A DNA stretch of 64,000 nt from Desulfovibrionaceae bacterium (lineage in GTDB: Bacteria > Desulfobacterota > Desulfovibrionia > Desulfovibrionales > Desulfovibrionaceae): NCBI GenBank assembly GCA_029008115.1, contig JAQXJC010000031.1, forward strand, positions 1 through 64,000, given 5' to 3'. Under the pieces are notes generated by a model, which was not told the DNA's origin, did not search any database, and was given only the letters and a program-made list of their open reading frames with translations. How positions within the stretch are numbered: the stretch's first letter is position 1; each line of letters starts with the position of its first letter. The position numbers and the translations under genes were made by a program. Positions 51,296 through 61,055 of this stretch are shown one piece after another.

Positions 51296-51876
51296 CCTTG
51301 CCACCGCTGTATTTTCATCCGGCAAGTGTAGGCGCTCCTACTTCCTATATGGCGCGGTGTAGAGGTATCATATTCTTACGTGCGCATAAAGGCCATGCGG
51401 AAAAATCTGCATGGTCTTTACTATACTGTGCGTTATACGACTAGTCCATGAGTGCCAGATACCCATTCTGGCAGAAGGCAACGCCGTATGTAATGATTGT
51501 TCAGGTGGCAGGATGAATCTGATGGAAAATGTTTTGTGTTTGCTACTGATGTAAGAGCAGAATATGTCTTTGTATCAATAATTCATGAATCGAAATGCTC
51601 TTTCTCATTTTATGGAGAATCACTTGTCGTTCTATTTTTGTATTATTTGATAGGTTTAGATGTGACATAATGTCAAAGATGGAATTATTTAAATAAAATG
51701 CGATAAAAATATTTATTAATTACACTGTATTATCGAAAATGATCTCGTGGATATTATATGATGGTGTTGACAAAATTGTAAGAGAATGTATAAATATGTA
51801 TCATTTATAGTAGATTTATGAGTATGATATATGGACATTTAGCTCAGCGTATTTACATAACACATGTAGACACTGC
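51296..51876. other. AT-rich non-coding stretch
   Basis: About 580 nt far lower in GC than the flanking genes, with no convincing gene on either strand. A hairpin CCATGC-N10-GCATGG (51393-51414) followed by TCTTTACTATA may be a terminator for the pseudogene. No insertion-sequence ends or attachment-site repeats were recognised. Confidence 0.55.
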
Positions 51877-52557
51877 CTAGCCTTCTTCCTGTTTGCCGAT
51901 GGTAGCTTTTTTACGAAGGGCAGTCAGTACCTCTCCATGATAGGAAAAGTAGCGAGGTCCACGGTATATTCCGGATTTGTTCCGCATACGTTCTGGGATA
52001 TGCGTACAGGTAAAGGCCGTTAACGTGTATAATCTACCTTCATATTCTATCATCCTGTCGTTAGCAATTTTCACTATTGCACCAGTGGGTACAAAAATCA
52101 GCTCTTCACCAACCTGTGCTCCAATCATGCTAAACAGAAAATGTTTCTGCCGCTTTGAATTATTATCAGAAACTGATGAAGTTTTTGAATGTATTTGTTC
52201 AGTATCTCTTTGAGAGAGCGGAACATTATTTTTATAGATAGTAATTTCTGCATCATCAATAGCTCTGGCAATATCTCTGAAGATATCGAGAGCAACCTGT
52301 GGGCTAATATTGAAGAATTCTCTATTCTGGCGAACACGTAAATCACTGAGGCGATCGATTGTTTTGTGGACGAGTTTTTCAACTTCATTATATTTTACTG
52401 TTTTCATGGTTGCGTAGATTGTGAACGGGAGAGGTACGGCTGTATTATCAAGTTCTTTCGAACGTATATCAACAGGCCGCCAGCTCTTTCCGATTTTGAT
52501 CCAGTCTTCTCGGAAACTCTCATTGGTAAGAATATAGACATAGCCGGATTGACTCAT
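51877..52557 (-). CDS. GIY-YIG-superfamily (T5orf172/Mug113-type) protein with extra C-terminal domain
   Basis: A 226-residue protein. Residues 5-98 (GYVYILTNESFREDWIKIGK to EFFNISPQVALDIFRDIA) match the T5orf172 branch of GIY-YIG nuclease-like domains, with VYIL and IKIGKS as the fold markers. A polar linker follows. Residues 137-220 (FSMIGAQVGEELIFVPTG to YFSYHGEVLTALRK) look like the RAMA/DUF4357 type of domain found with restriction-modification and phage-related proteins. Base composition is much more AT-rich than the neighbours, which suggests transfer. AAGG lies 8 nt before the ATG. The function is not known; a defence or mobile-element role is a guess. Confidence 0.65.
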   Translation of the reverse strand: MSQSGYVYILTNESFREDWIKIGKSWRPVDIRSKELDNTAVPLPFTIYATMKTVKYNEVEKLVHKTIDRLSDLRVRQNREFFNISPQVALDIFRDIARAIDDAEITIYKNNVPLSQRDTEQIHSKTSSVSDNNSKRQKHFLFSMIGAQVGEELIFVPTGAIVKIANDRMIEYEGRLYTLTAFTCTHIPERMRNKSGIYRGPRYFSYHGEVLTALRKKATIGKQEEG

Positions 52558-52763
52558 AGTGCTACCTTCGATAAATATAACTGCTAACGATTTTCGTGAA
52601 TTTTTAAATTGTTAAGGGATGTTTAGTTATATATCCTGCCGCTTCATACTATTGACATCGGAAAATACCTCATACATGTTTTGAAGAATAGGGAAATGAC
52701 CGTGCAGCTCTCTTTGGTATGTCATTTCTAGCAATGTATCTGTTAGGTAATGACCTACATTTT

Positions 52764-54053
52764 CTACCTGTTTGTGCGGACTCGGGAAGTTATTCTGCCG
52801 CCTCCCATGTCCATTCGTATGACCACCTCCACATGATCCGTATGGGGAAACATATCCACAGGCTGGATTTGCTGCACGTGATAGCCGCCAGATGTCAGTG
52901 TTCGCAAGTCGCGGGCCAGTGTTTCTGGATTGCAGGAAATATACACGATGCGCCGGGGATGCATGCGGCGTACGGCAGCGAGAAATTTTGCATCGCTGCC
53001 GGAACGGGGAGGGTCCATGAACAGTACGTCAGGAGTACGGCCTTCCGCGGCGGTTCGGGTCAAAAAACGTCCGGCGTCATCACAGATGAAGCGGCAGTTG
53101 CGGGCGGCATTGCAGCGGGCATTGGCAATGGCATCCCGCACGGCGTCGCGGTTCAGTTCCACGCCGAGCACTGAGCCGGCGGCCGCGCTGGCCGCAATGC
53201 CGATGGTTCCCGTACCGCAATAGGCGTCCAGAACATGCTCCCGGCCGGTCAGCGCCGCAAAGTCTATGGCGGTGCGGTACAGTTTTTCCGTCTGGAGCGG
53301 GTTGACCTGATAGAAGCTGCCTGCGGAAATTCTGAAGCGGCAGCCGCACAGCTCATCTTCAATGAATCCCCTGCCGTACAGCACTGTTTCCCGCGTACCG
53401 AGCACCATGGACGTGCGTCTGTCATTATGGTTTAGCACGATGGTAGTGATGTCGGGGTGGCGGCGGAGCAGGGCAGCGGCAAAGGCCTTTTGCATCCTGA
53501 ATGCCGGGACGGTGAGCACCAGTACCACCATGATCTCATCGGTGGCGAAGCCCCGGCGCACCAGCACATGCCGCAGCATGCCCCGCTCCCTTCGTTCGTC
53601 GTATGCCGTCAGACGAAATTCTCGCAGCATGTCGTAAATGTCAGCAATGATAGCATCGGCAACGGCATCTTCCAGCAGACAGTCCGTGATGGGAACAATG
53701 ACGTGGCTGTATGGCTGATATTTGCCGCATACTGTGCGGCCGCCGGCATCCGTGCCAAAGGCTGCCTCCACCTTGTTGCGGTAGCGGTAGGGCGATTCCA
53801 TGCCCAGAATGGGAGCGACGTGACCGAAAGGCGACAGAAGCCGCTCCACCTGCCATTGCTTCAGGGCAAGCTGCTGGGGATAGGGGAGGGGGAGCATGGT
53901 GCACCCGCCGCATTTGCCGACGACGGGGCAAGAAGGTGTCGCAGCCTGCCGTGGCGGTGCGGGACGGCTGCACTCAGAGTTGCTGTCCGGGGCTGGCCCG
54001 GGAGGGGTGACAGTGGTGCGCCGCGTGCGGGCGGCGTGACTGGGCTGCTGCAT
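52764..54053 (-). CDS. 23S rRNA (uracil-5-)-methyltransferase, RumA/RlmD family
   Basis: SAM-dependent m5U methyltransferase, 429 residues. It has an N-terminal Cys cluster for a [4Fe-4S] centre (CPVVGKCGGCTMLPLPYPQQL, with a further Cys in PITDCLLED), the SAM motif VLDAYCGTGTIGIAA, the base FMDPPRSG, and the nucleophile Cys in YISCNPETLARDL. The N-terminal TRAM domain of RlmD is missing, which makes it closer to the RlmCD-like short form; the target uridine is not certain. AGGAGG precedes the ATG. Confidence 0.88.
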   Translation of the reverse strand: MQQPSHAARTRRTTVTPPGPAPDSNSECSRPAPPRQAATPSCPVVGKCGGCTMLPLPYPQQLALKQWQVERLLSPFGHVAPILGMESPYRYRNKVEAAFGTDAGGRTVCGKYQPYSHVIVPITDCLLEDAVADAIIADIYDMLREFRLTAYDERRERGMLRHVLVRRGFATDEIMVVLVLTVPAFRMQKAFAAALLRRHPDITTIVLNHNDRRTSMVLGTRETVLYGRGFIEDELCGCRFRISAGSFYQVNPLQTEKLYRTAIDFAALTGREHVLDAYCGTGTIGIAASAAAGSVLGVELNRDAVRDAIANARCNAARNCRFICDDAGRFLTRTAAEGRTPDVLFMDPPRSGSDAKFLAAVRRMHPRRIVYISCNPETLARDLRTLTSGGYHVQQIQPVDMFPHTDHVEVVIRMDMGGGRITSRVRTNR

Positions 54054-54155
54054 GCGGAGCCTCCTGTGCCGGCCGTGGACTGCTCAAGTCTCCGCCGGGC
54101 CTGCGGCAGGGTCATGAGCGCTGCTTTGCCATGCACCCTGCCGCAGCGGATTCTG

Positions 54156-55352
54156 TTAGGCGGACGTATCCGCGTTCGGTTCAAGGTGTTTGTCGCGGTT
54201 GAAAATACCTTCCAGCATGAGCGCGAGCGCACCGTCGCCGGTGACATTGCAGGCTGTGCCGAAACTGTCCTGAAGAGCAAAGATGGCAAGCAGCAGGGCC
54301 ACGCCGGCGGGGTCGAAACCGATGACGCTGGTCACGAGTCCCAGCGAAGCCATGACAGTGCCGCCGGGGACGCCGGGCGCGCCTACGGCAAAAATGCCGA
54401 ACAGGAAGATGAACAGGATCATGGTGCCCACCGACGGCAGCGCGCCGTAGAGCATCAGGCTGATGGTCATGATGAAGAATGTCTCCGTCAGGACCGAGCC
54501 GCACAGATGCACCGTGGCGCCAAGCGGAATCATAAATTCCGTGATGGGCTTGCTCAGGGCCGGAGAGCGGCGCGCACAGGACAGGGAGACGGGCAGCGTG
54601 GCGGCGCTGGACATGGTGCCGATGGCCGTCAGATAGGCGGGCATGTAGTGCCGCAGGACGTCCATGGGATTGCGTCCGGAAAGCAGACCGGCGATGGAGT
54701 ACAGCACTGCCAGCCAGATATAGTGCCCCACGATGACGATGCCGATGACCATCAGGAAGATGGGCATTTGCAGAGTGAGGCGGCCTTCATAGGAAAGTTC
54801 GCAGAACGTGGCCCCGACAAAGAAGGGGAGCAGGGGAATGATAACCCGCGTCACAATGCTGGTCATGATGTTTTCCAGCTCGCGCAGGAACTTGTTGATG
54901 GTTTCCGCGCGCGTCCAGCTGGCGGCCAGACCGATGAGCAGGGCGGTGACCAGCGCCGTCATGACGGACATGAGCGGCGGAATGTCCAGCACAAACGAGG
55001 GCTTGGGCAGGGGAAGCAGATTTTCTACCGTGGTGGGCACGGAAAGATGCGGAATGAGGAGATAGCCGGAAACAGCAGCGAACGCGGCCGCACAGATGGA
55101 GGACATATAGGCCAGGGAAACGGCCGTGAGGAGCATTTTGCTGGCGCTCATGCCCAGCCGGGCTATGGCAGGCGTGATGAAGCCCACAATGACGAGCGGC
55201 ACGGCATAAAAGATAATCTGTCCCAGCACGTGCTTGATGGAGACCACGGCATCCATCACCTGCACGCTGGCCACGCCACCCAGCAGCGCCCCAGCCGCAA
55301 TGGCGGCCAGCAGCTTGACAATCAATCCGAATTCACCCTTTTTTCCAGACAT
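54156..55352 (-). CDS. dicarboxylate/amino acid:cation symporter (DAACS family)
   Basis: Inner-membrane sodium- or proton-coupled carrier for C4-dicarboxylates, glutamate/aspartate or serine/threonine. The 398-residue protein has about eight membrane segments and two hairpin loops: SSAATLPVSL for the serine-rich motif, and GAPGVPGGTVMA with LQDSFGTACNVTGDGALAL near the C-terminus. The NMDGT motif reads NVTGDG, so substrate choice may differ. The start MSGKKGEF with AGGAG was chosen over one six codons upstream. Confidence 0.88.
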   Translation of the reverse strand: MSGKKGEFGLIVKLLAAIAAGALLGGVASVQVMDAVVSIKHVLGQIIFYAVPLVIVGFITPAIARLGMSASKMLLTAVSLAYMSSICAAAFAAVSGYLLIPHLSVPTTVENLLPLPKPSFVLDIPPLMSVMTALVTALLIGLAASWTRAETINKFLRELENIMTSIVTRVIIPLLPFFVGATFCELSYEGRLTLQMPIFLMVIGIVIVGHYIWLAVLYSIAGLLSGRNPMDVLRHYMPAYLTAIGTMSSAATLPVSLSCARRSPALSKPITEFMIPLGATVHLCGSVLTETFFIMTISLMLYGALPSVGTMILFIFLFGIFAVGAPGVPGGTVMASLGLVTSVIGFDPAGVALLLAIFALQDSFGTACNVTGDGALALMLEGIFNRDKHLEPNADTSA

Positions 55353-55478
55353 TCTGAACTCCTCTCGCAAAAATTACCGCGCCCGGCGTGTGCCGGGGAT
55401 GCTGGCGGCGCAATCCGCCATGCACTTCGCGCATGGGACGGAGCATACGAAAATCCTTGCGTAAAAACAAGCCGTAAC

Positions 55479-55508
55479 AAAAAAAGCTCCCGCCGTGCGG
55501 GCGGGAGC
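55479..55508 (-). terminator. rho terminator
   Basis: After the rho stop the minus-strand transcript forms a perfect 9-bp stem GGCTCCCGCC-type hairpin (arms 55486-55494, 55500-55508) followed by seven T residues. This is a textbook intrinsic terminator. Confidence 0.88.
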
Positions 55509-55529
55509 CGGATGCTGCGAGAGCATGAA

Positions 55530-56822
55530 CTATTTGCTCATGGCACCCATGAAATCGCGGTTGCTCTTGGTGCCGCGCATCTTGTCCAGCAGGAATTCCA
55601 TACTGTCGATGGATGACATGGGAGCAAGAATCTTGCGGAGTATCCAGACGCGGTTGAGCACCTCCTCGGAGAGGAGCAGGTCTTCCTTGCGGGTGCCGGT
55701 GCGGTTGATATCGATGGCGGGGAAGACGCGCTTTTCCGAAAGATGGCGATCCAGATAGATTTCCATGTTGCCGGTGCCCTTGAACTCTTCAAAGATCACC
55801 TCGTCCATGCGGGAGCCGGTGTCGATAAGCGCAGTGGCGATAATGGTGAGGCTGCCGCCTTCCTCAATGTTGCGGGCGGCGCCAAAGAAGCGCTTGGGGC
55901 GTTGCAGGGCATTGGCATCCAGGCCGCCGGAAAGCACGCGCCCGGAGGAGGGCGTCACCGCGTTGTAGGCACGGCCAAGGCGGGTGATGGAGTCCAGCAG
56001 AATGACGACATCGCGCTTGCGCTCCACCAGGCGTTTGGCTTTTTCCAGCACCATTTCACAGACCTGCACATGCCGCTGCGGGGGCTCGTCAAATGTGGAG
56101 CTGACCACTTCGGCATGCTTGACCGTGCGCTCCATGTCGGTAACTTCTTCGGGGCGTTCGTCAATAAGCAGGACGATGAGATAGACGTCGGGGGCATTGG
56201 CGTTGATGGCATTGGCCAGGGATTGTAGCAGGACGGTCTTCCCTGTGCGGGGCGGAGCGACGATGAGGCCGCGCTGGCCGAGGCCGATGGGGGCCATGAT
56301 GTCGATGACGCGGTTGGCGAGGTTCTGCTCGCCGTTTTCCATGACGAGCTGTCGATCGGGATAGATGGGCGTGAGATTATCAAAAAGGACAAGATTCTTG
56401 GCATGTTCCGGTGGCTCGAAGCCGATTTCCGTCACCTTCAGCAGGGCGAAGTAGCGTTCGCCCTCCTTGGGCGGGCGAATCTGGCCGGAAACCACATCCC
56501 CCTTGCGCAGGCCAAATCTGCGTATCTGCGAGGGCGAGACGTAGATGTCGTCCGGGCCGGGCATGTAGCTGCACAGAGGGGAGCGCAGGAAGCCGAAGCC
56601 GTCCGGCAGTATCTCCAGCACGCCGTCCCCGTAGATGGCCCCATTTTGCGATGCGCAGGACTGGAGCAGCGCGAAGATGAGTTCCTGTTTCCGCATGGAG
56701 CTTGCATTTTCCACGTGGTACGTGTCTGCGAGCTCCATCAGCTCCTGCATGCTGCGGTTCTTGAGCTCCGTCAGGCTCATGCCGTTTTCCGATAAGGCCG
56801 GCGCGGTTTTCTTTTTACGCAT
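55530..56822 (-). CDS. rho: transcription termination factor Rho
   Basis: Hexameric RNA translocase ending transcription at untranslated RNA, 430 residues. The N-terminal Rho domain ([20 protein letters not shown]) leads to the cold-shock-like RNA-binding domain ([34 protein letters not shown]). The ATPase core has [39 protein letters not shown] and the Q/R loops. The ATG at 56822 has only a weak GGA site; Met15 is an alternative. The 290-nt leader contains several inverted repeats. Confidence 0.95.
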   Translation of the reverse strand: MRKKKTAPALSENGMSLTELKNRSMQELMELADTYHVENASSMRKQELIFALLQSCASQNGAIYGDGVLEILPDGFGFLRSPLCSYMPGPDDIYVSPSQIRRFGLRKGDVVSGQIRPPKEGERYFALLKVTEIGFEPPEHAKNLVLFDNLTPIYPDRQLVMENGEQNLANRVIDIMAPIGLGQRGLIVAPPRTGKTVLLQSLANAINANAPDVYLIVLLIDERPEEVTDMERTVKHAEVVSSTFDEPPQRHVQVCEMVLEKAKRLVERKRDVVILLDSITRLGRAYNAVTPSSGRVLSGGLDANALQRPKRFFGAARNIEEGGSLTIIATALIDTGSRMDEVIFEEFKGTGNMEIYLDRHLSEKRVFPAIDINRTGTRKEDLLLSEEVLNRVWILRKILAPMSSIDSMEFLLDKMRGTKSNRDFMGAMSK

Positions 56823-56890
56823 ACGTATCCATGAATAGAGAGAAAGGTCCAGGGACCGGAAGAGGTTGCGGGGAGGGGAGAAAGAGCGGA

Positions 56891-56955
56891 GGCAGGCATC
56901 TGCCACATGCCTGCCCGGATATTTCAGGTGGCCCGGCCACGAGATTCTTGAATCT
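56891..56955 (-). promoter_or_regulatory. inverted repeats in the rho leader
   Basis: Within 65 nt of the region between carD and rho lie three inverted repeats: GGCAGGCAT-N7-ATGCCTGCC (56891-56915), GTGGCC-C-GGCCAC (56928-56940) and AGATTC-TT-GAATCT (56942-56955). The first could end carD transcription or fold in the rho leader; a C/T-rich tract follows it toward rho. rho is known to control its own leader in other bacteria. Confidence 0.45.
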
Positions 56956-57112
56956 ATCCCATTCTGCCGCGCATCAAGGCACAGCGAGGCAACAAAAATA
57001 CACTCCTGCCAGGACATGCTGGCGGATACGGCAAACCGTTGCCTGTGGCACGGCAAAAATAAAAAGGATGTATTACATGTAACACTGTTATCAGAAGAAA
57101 GCAAGCAACAAG

Positions 57113-57646
57113 TTAGGAAGTGGCTGCACCGGCGTTGCTTTCTGGCGTATGCGCGGCGATGATCTGTTCCCTGATGGTCGCCTCTTCCATCTGCAATACC
57201 TGCGCCAGCTCGCCGCACACCAGTCCCATGGCCTGTTCCTGCAAGCGCTTTTCACCAAAGGAAAGTTCCTTGACCTGCCCTATGGACAGCAGTTCCTTGA
57301 GGACGGAGGCCACCTGATGCAGGTCGGGACTCTGGAGCTTGTCGGAATATTCGCGGAAACGGCGGTTCCAGTTCTGTCCTGTGCAGACGTTCTTTGCGGC
57401 GGCAGTGCGCAGAAAGGCGAGAACCTCCTCCGCTTCTTCCGGAGAAACCAGATGGCGCAGACCCACACGCCCGGCGGAATGCAAGGGCACCATGAGGGTG
57501 ACATTGCTGGCGATGATGCGGACAATAAAGAAATCGCATGTCATTCCGCCCACCTGCTGACTGTCAATACGTTCAATGGTACCTACGCCTTGCGCAGGGT
57601 AGACCACGAGTTCCGCAGGATGGAAAACTGAAGGGGTAGCGTTCAT
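57113..57646 (-). CDS. CarD/CdnL-family transcriptional regulator
   Basis: RNA polymerase-binding protein that stabilises open complexes at promoters, many of them for ribosomal RNA. The 177-residue protein has the N-terminal RNAP-interaction domain ([34 protein letters not shown]) and a helical C-terminal domain ([44 protein letters not shown]). Start [12 protein letters not shown]; the site before it is weak. It lies 290 nt upstream of rho on the same strand. Confidence 0.9.
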   Translation of the reverse strand: MNATPSVFHPAELVVYPAQGVGTIERIDSQQVGGMTCDFFIVRIIASNVTLMVPLHSAGRVGLRHLVSPEEAEEVLAFLRTAAAKNVCTGQNWNRRFREYSDKLQSPDLHQVASVLKELLSIGQVKELSFGEKRLQEQAMGLVCGELAQVLQMEEATIREQIIAAHTPESNAGAATS

Positions 57647-57813
57647 GGTGAAAAACCTGTGCTGTATGAAGGGGACGCGCTGTTGCTGCCGAAAAATCCT
57701 CCTGAAAGGATAACATGCAAGCCATTCTTGAATAATAGACAAAGACGCGGAATAAGTCCAGTGTACGGGAGAATTTTTACCGGCTCATCCGTGAACGGCA
57801 TTATGCGTTGAGT

Positions 57814-58413
57814 TTATTGTGTTTTTTGGAAAAGGGCGTATTGCGCGGCGCGTTGGACGCCATCACGCAGAAAAATACGGATGACTTCTTCCCCGAGCGT
57901 GAAGGCCTTCTCCTGAAGCTCGCGGTCCGCCGCGTCCGGCTTTCCCAGCACCCAGTTGGTGACATCGCCCTTGAAAGGTGGACGCCCTATGCCGATGCGC
58001 AGACGGCAGAACTCCGGCGAGCCCAGCAGCTGCGTGATGGATTTCAGGCCGTTGTGTCCGGCATTGCCGCCGCCGCGCTTGAAGCGCAGGGCACCGGCCG
58101 GAATGTCCAGCTCATCGTGCACGACCACCAGCGTTTCCAGAGGCATCTTGTGCCATGCAAGCAGGGGCTGCACGCATTCGCCGCTGAGATTCATGAAGGT
58201 CTGCGGCTTGGCGGCCAGCCATGCGCCCCAGCCGGGCAGCTGAAAGCGCCACAGCTCGCATTTGAACTTGCCGCCGGAAAGCTGGGAGCAGCCGCCTTCA
58301 CGATCTGCACGGGCCAGCAGCATGTCCACGAAGTCGAAGCCCATGTTATGCCGGGTGCCGGCATATTCTCTGCCGGGATTGCCCAGCCCTACGAGAACAC
58401 CACGGTATTCCAT
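57814..58413 (-). CDS. pth: peptidyl-tRNA hydrolase Pth
   Basis: Frees tRNA from dropped peptidyl-tRNA. The 199-residue protein starts YRGVLVGLGNPGREYAGTRHNMGF, with the catalytic His in TRHNMG, then KPQTFMNLSGECV, VVHDELDIPAG and KRGGGNAGHNGLKSI. AGGAAAT precedes the ATG. It follows rplY by 70 nt with a hairpin in the gap. Confidence 0.95.
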   Translation of the reverse strand: MEYRGVLVGLGNPGREYAGTRHNMGFDFVDMLLARADREGGCSQLSGGKFKCELWRFQLPGWGAWLAAKPQTFMNLSGECVQPLLAWHKMPLETLVVVHDELDIPAGALRFKRGGGNAGHNGLKSITQLLGSPEFCRLRIGIGRPPFKGDVTNWVLGKPDAADRELQEKAFTLGEEVIRIFLRDGVQRAAQYALFQKTQ

Positions 58414-58427
58414 ACTGTATTTCCTAC

Positions 58428-58462
58428 AAAACAGGCCGGCCTCCTCCACGGAAGCCGGCCTG
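58428..58462 (-). promoter_or_regulatory. attenuator-like hairpin between rplY and pth
   Basis: The minus-strand transcript forms a 9-bp stem CAGGCCGGC/GCCGGCCTG (58432-58440, 58454-58462) followed by TTTTG, about 15 nt before the pth start codon. It may partly stop transcription so that L25 is made in excess over Pth. Confidence 0.6.
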
Positions 58463-58483
58463 AAACATTGATGCGCGACAGAC

Positions 58484-59077
58484 CTAGGCTTCTTCAGCCT
58501 CGCCGGCGTTCTTGTCGGCGGAGATGACGCTGACAAGGGCGAAGTTGCGATCGTACACGGCGGAAACATTGGCGGGCAGAACCACGTCGGCCACCATGAT
58601 GGTGGAGTTCAGGCCCATGTCGCTCACGTCAACGGTGACCTTCTGAGGCATGTCGAGGGGCTTGCTCTTCAGAACCAGCACTTCACGGTAGGTTTCCATG
58701 CTGCCGCCGAGCTTCACGCCCTTGGAGACGCCCACAAATTCGACGGGCACCTTCACCTTGATTTCCTTTTCCAGGTCCACGCCGAAGAAGTCCACATGGG
58801 TGTAGGCATTCTTGTAGGGATGCTTCTGGGTCTGCCAGAACATGGCGGGATAGGTGGTCTTGGCGCCGTTGTCGTCAATTTCGAGGTTGAAGACGCCGGT
58901 GGTGCTCATTTCGCCGATCATCTTTTCCAGCGGCAGCTTTTCAACCTGCACGGCGATGTTGTCGCCGGCGGCGGAGTAGAAGACGCCGGGCACGGCGCCG
59001 GTGGCGCGCAGGCGATGGTTGGCGCCCTTGCCCAGGCCCTGACGTTTCACAACAGACAAAGTCTTTTCAATGCTCAT
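58484..59077 (-). CDS. rplY: 50S ribosomal protein L25 (Ctc form)
   Basis: 5S rRNA-binding ribosomal protein. The 197-residue length shows the long TL5/Ctc form: an L25 domain (RQGLGKGANHRLRATGAVPGV) plus a beta-rich C-terminal domain (VPVEFVGVSKGVKLGG, VTVDVSDMGLNSTIMVADV). AAGGAGAGG precedes the ATG. It follows prs by 42 nt. The prs-rplY-pth order is widely conserved in proteobacteria. Confidence 0.95.
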   Translation of the reverse strand: MSIEKTLSVVKRQGLGKGANHRLRATGAVPGVFYSAAGDNIAVQVEKLPLEKMIGEMSTTGVFNLEIDDNGAKTTYPAMFWQTQKHPYKNAYTHVDFFGVDLEKEIKVKVPVEFVGVSKGVKLGGSMETYREVLVLKSKPLDMPQKVTVDVSDMGLNSTIMVADVVLPANVSAVYDRNFALVSVISADKNAGEAEEA

Positions 59078-59119
59078 GATCCTCTCCTTGGAGCTGCCGC
59101 GTGTGCAGCGAAAAATAAA

Positions 59120-60067
59120 CTAGACAAAAAGAACGCTGACGGAAGAACCCGTATGAATGTTGTGGATGGTCTTGCCGAGCAGCGATGCGACGGAGGCCAC
59201 CTTCAGCTTGGGACAGCGATTCAGCTTGTCGCCCTGCGGAATGGTGTCGGTAATGAGGACTTCGCTCAAGGACTCCGTTGCATTGATGCGGTCGATAGCC
59301 GGGCCGGAAAGCACGCCGTGGGCGGCGCAGGCGATAATCTGGCGGGCGCCGTACTTCATCAGCACATCGGCGGCGGCACACAGCGTGCCCGCGGTGTCAA
59401 TCATGTCGTCCACGATGATGGCGATTTTGCCGGCCACATCGCCGATGACGTGCATGGCCTGGGCCTGGTTGGGCTTGTCGCGACGCTTGTCGACAATGGC
59501 CAGCGCCGCGCCCATACGCTTGGCGAAAGCGCGGGCCCGCTCCACCCCCCCCGCATCGGGGGAGACGATGACGATGTCTTCGTTGGCCAGGCTGCGGAAA
59601 TGATCCAGCATGACAGGCACGGAATACAGATTGTCCACAGGACAGTCGAAGAAGCCCTGAATCTGTCCGGCGTGCACATCAATGGTAACGACGCGCTGTG
59701 CGCCGGCCGTGCTGATGAAGTCCGCGATCATCTTGGCGCTGATGGGGGCACGGGGGCACACCTTGCGGTCCTGGCGTGCATAGCCGAAATAGGGAATGAC
59801 AGCGGTGATGCGGGCCGCGCTGGCGCGCTTGAGCGCATCCAGCATGAGGCAGAGCTGAATCACATTGGTATTGACATTGGGAGGACAGGTGGGCTGCACG
59901 ACGAATACGTCGTCGCCGCGCACATTGTCGCCGATTTCAATACGCAGTTCGCCGTCACTGAACGTCGTCGCGAGGGTGGGGGTGAGCTGACAACCGAGAT
60001 GGTCGCAGATTGCCTTAGCCAGTTCCTGATTGGAAGACCCTGTCACGATCTTCAGATCGCTGAACAT
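59120..60067 (-). CDS. prs: ribose-phosphate pyrophosphokinase Prs
   Basis: Makes PRPP for purine, pyrimidine, histidine and NAD synthesis. The 315-residue protein starts FSDLKIVTGSSNQELAKAI and has YFGYARQDRK, IDVHAGQIQGFFD and the PRPP-binding VIIVDDMIDTAGTL-type signature (AIIVDDMIDTAGT). GAGG precedes the ATG. tRNA-Gln lies 50 nt upstream, so the tRNA is probably cut from the ispE-prs transcript. Confidence 0.96.
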   Translation of the reverse strand: MFSDLKIVTGSSNQELAKAICDHLGCQLTPTLATTFSDGELRIEIGDNVRGDDVFVVQPTCPPNVNTNVIQLCLMLDALKRASAARITAVIPYFGYARQDRKVCPRAPISAKMIADFISTAGAQRVVTIDVHAGQIQGFFDCPVDNLYSVPVMLDHFRSLANEDIVIVSPDAGGVERARAFAKRMGAALAIVDKRRDKPNQAQAMHVIGDVAGKIAIIVDDMIDTAGTLCAAADVLMKYGARQIIACAAHGVLSGPAIDRINATESLSEVLITDTIPQGDKLNRCPKLKVASVASLLGKTIHNIHTGSSVSVLFV

Positions 60068-60117
60068 TGTACGCCTCGCTTCTATAGCGGCTGTGCTGAG
60101 AACCGATTGAATGAAAA

Positions 60118-60192
60118 TGGCTGGGGTGGAAGGACTTGAACCTTCGAATGACGGAACCAAAACCCGTTGCCTTACCGCTTGGCGACACCCCA
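60118..60192 (-). tRNA. tRNA-Gln (anticodon TTG)
   Basis: A 75-nt tRNA on the minus strand with acceptor stem TGGGGTG/CACCCCA, discriminator G and encoded CCA (60118-60120). The anticodon stem closes a TTTTGGT loop, giving anticodon TTG. It sits between ispE (5-nt gap) and prs in the same direction. Confidence 0.97.
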
Positions 60193-60197
60193 ACAAA

Positions 60198-61055
60198 TCA
60201 TAGCTGCTGCACATGACGGACGCTGACTGCGTCCGCGAAGGACATGGAGGCCAGCGCCGCATCCTCAGGCGTTCTGAAAATACCAACGATGCTGGAACCG
60301 CTGCCGCTCATGACCGCCGCTGCCGCACCCCTTTCCAGAAGCTGTCCCTTCAGTTGCCGCAACAGTGGATATGCGGGAAAAACCGCAGCTTCAAGGTCAT
60401 TATGCAACCACGTCCCGCAAGAGCTAGTCTTCCTACACGCAAGCAGTGCGGATGTCAAGTCTCCGGGCGCTTTTTCCGCTGCGGGAAGGGCATCCCAGGC
60501 CCTGTAGGCCCAAGGGGTAGACACGCGCACGGAAGGACATAGCAGAAGAAGGGCGTATCCTGCAAGCCAATTTTCCGGAAAAGGCTCGATGACCTCCCCT
60601 ATGCCGCGCACACGGCAGGGACGGGCATGCAGAAAAAAGGGCACGTCCGCACCGACGCCTGCCGCCAGTGCGTTCAATGCCTCTGGCGGCAGAGGGCGGG
60701 GGGCATGCTCATTCAGCCAGCGCAGCAGAGAGGCTGCGTCGCTGCTGCCGCCGCCCAGGCCGGCGCCGTGCGGAATGTGCTTTTCCAGCCGGAGGGAAAG
60801 GGCGGGAGCCCAGCCCGTCGCCTCCCTGAACAGGGTGTAGGCCCTGGTCAGGGTATTGGAGGCGCAGTCAATGTCCGGCTCGGAACATGTCATGGACAGG
60901 CCCGGCCCGGCGCCGGCGGCAAGATGCAGCAGGTCGCAGGGCGAGTCCAGCGGCCAGAAGATGGAGTCCAGCTCATGGTAGCCGTTGGGGCGCATGCCCG
61001 TGATGTGCAGGGCGAGGTTGACCTTGGCCGGTGCGATCAGCGTGACGGGTCTCAT
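60198..61055 (-). CDS. ispE: 4-diphosphocytidyl-2-C-methyl-D-erythritol kinase IspE
   Basis: GHMP kinase of the non-mevalonate isoprenoid pathway. The 285-residue protein has [24 protein letters not shown], the ATP loop [19 protein letters not shown], and the C-terminal [13 protein letters not shown]. Its ATG overlaps the hslV stop (ATGA). Confidence 0.95.
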   Translation of the reverse strand: MRPVTLIAPAKVNLALHITGMRPNGYHELDSIFWPLDSPCDLLHLAAGAGPGLSMTCSEPDIDCASNTLTRAYTLFREATGWAPALSLRLEKHIPHGAGLGGGSSDAASLLRWLNEHAPRPLPPEALNALAAGVGADVPFFLHARPCRVRGIGEVIEPFPENWLAGYALLLLCPSVRVSTPWAYRAWDALPAAEKAPGDLTSALLACRKTSSCGTWLHNDLEAAVFPAYPLLRQLKGQLLERGAAAAVMSGSGSSIVGIFRTPEDAALASMSFADAVSVRHVQQL

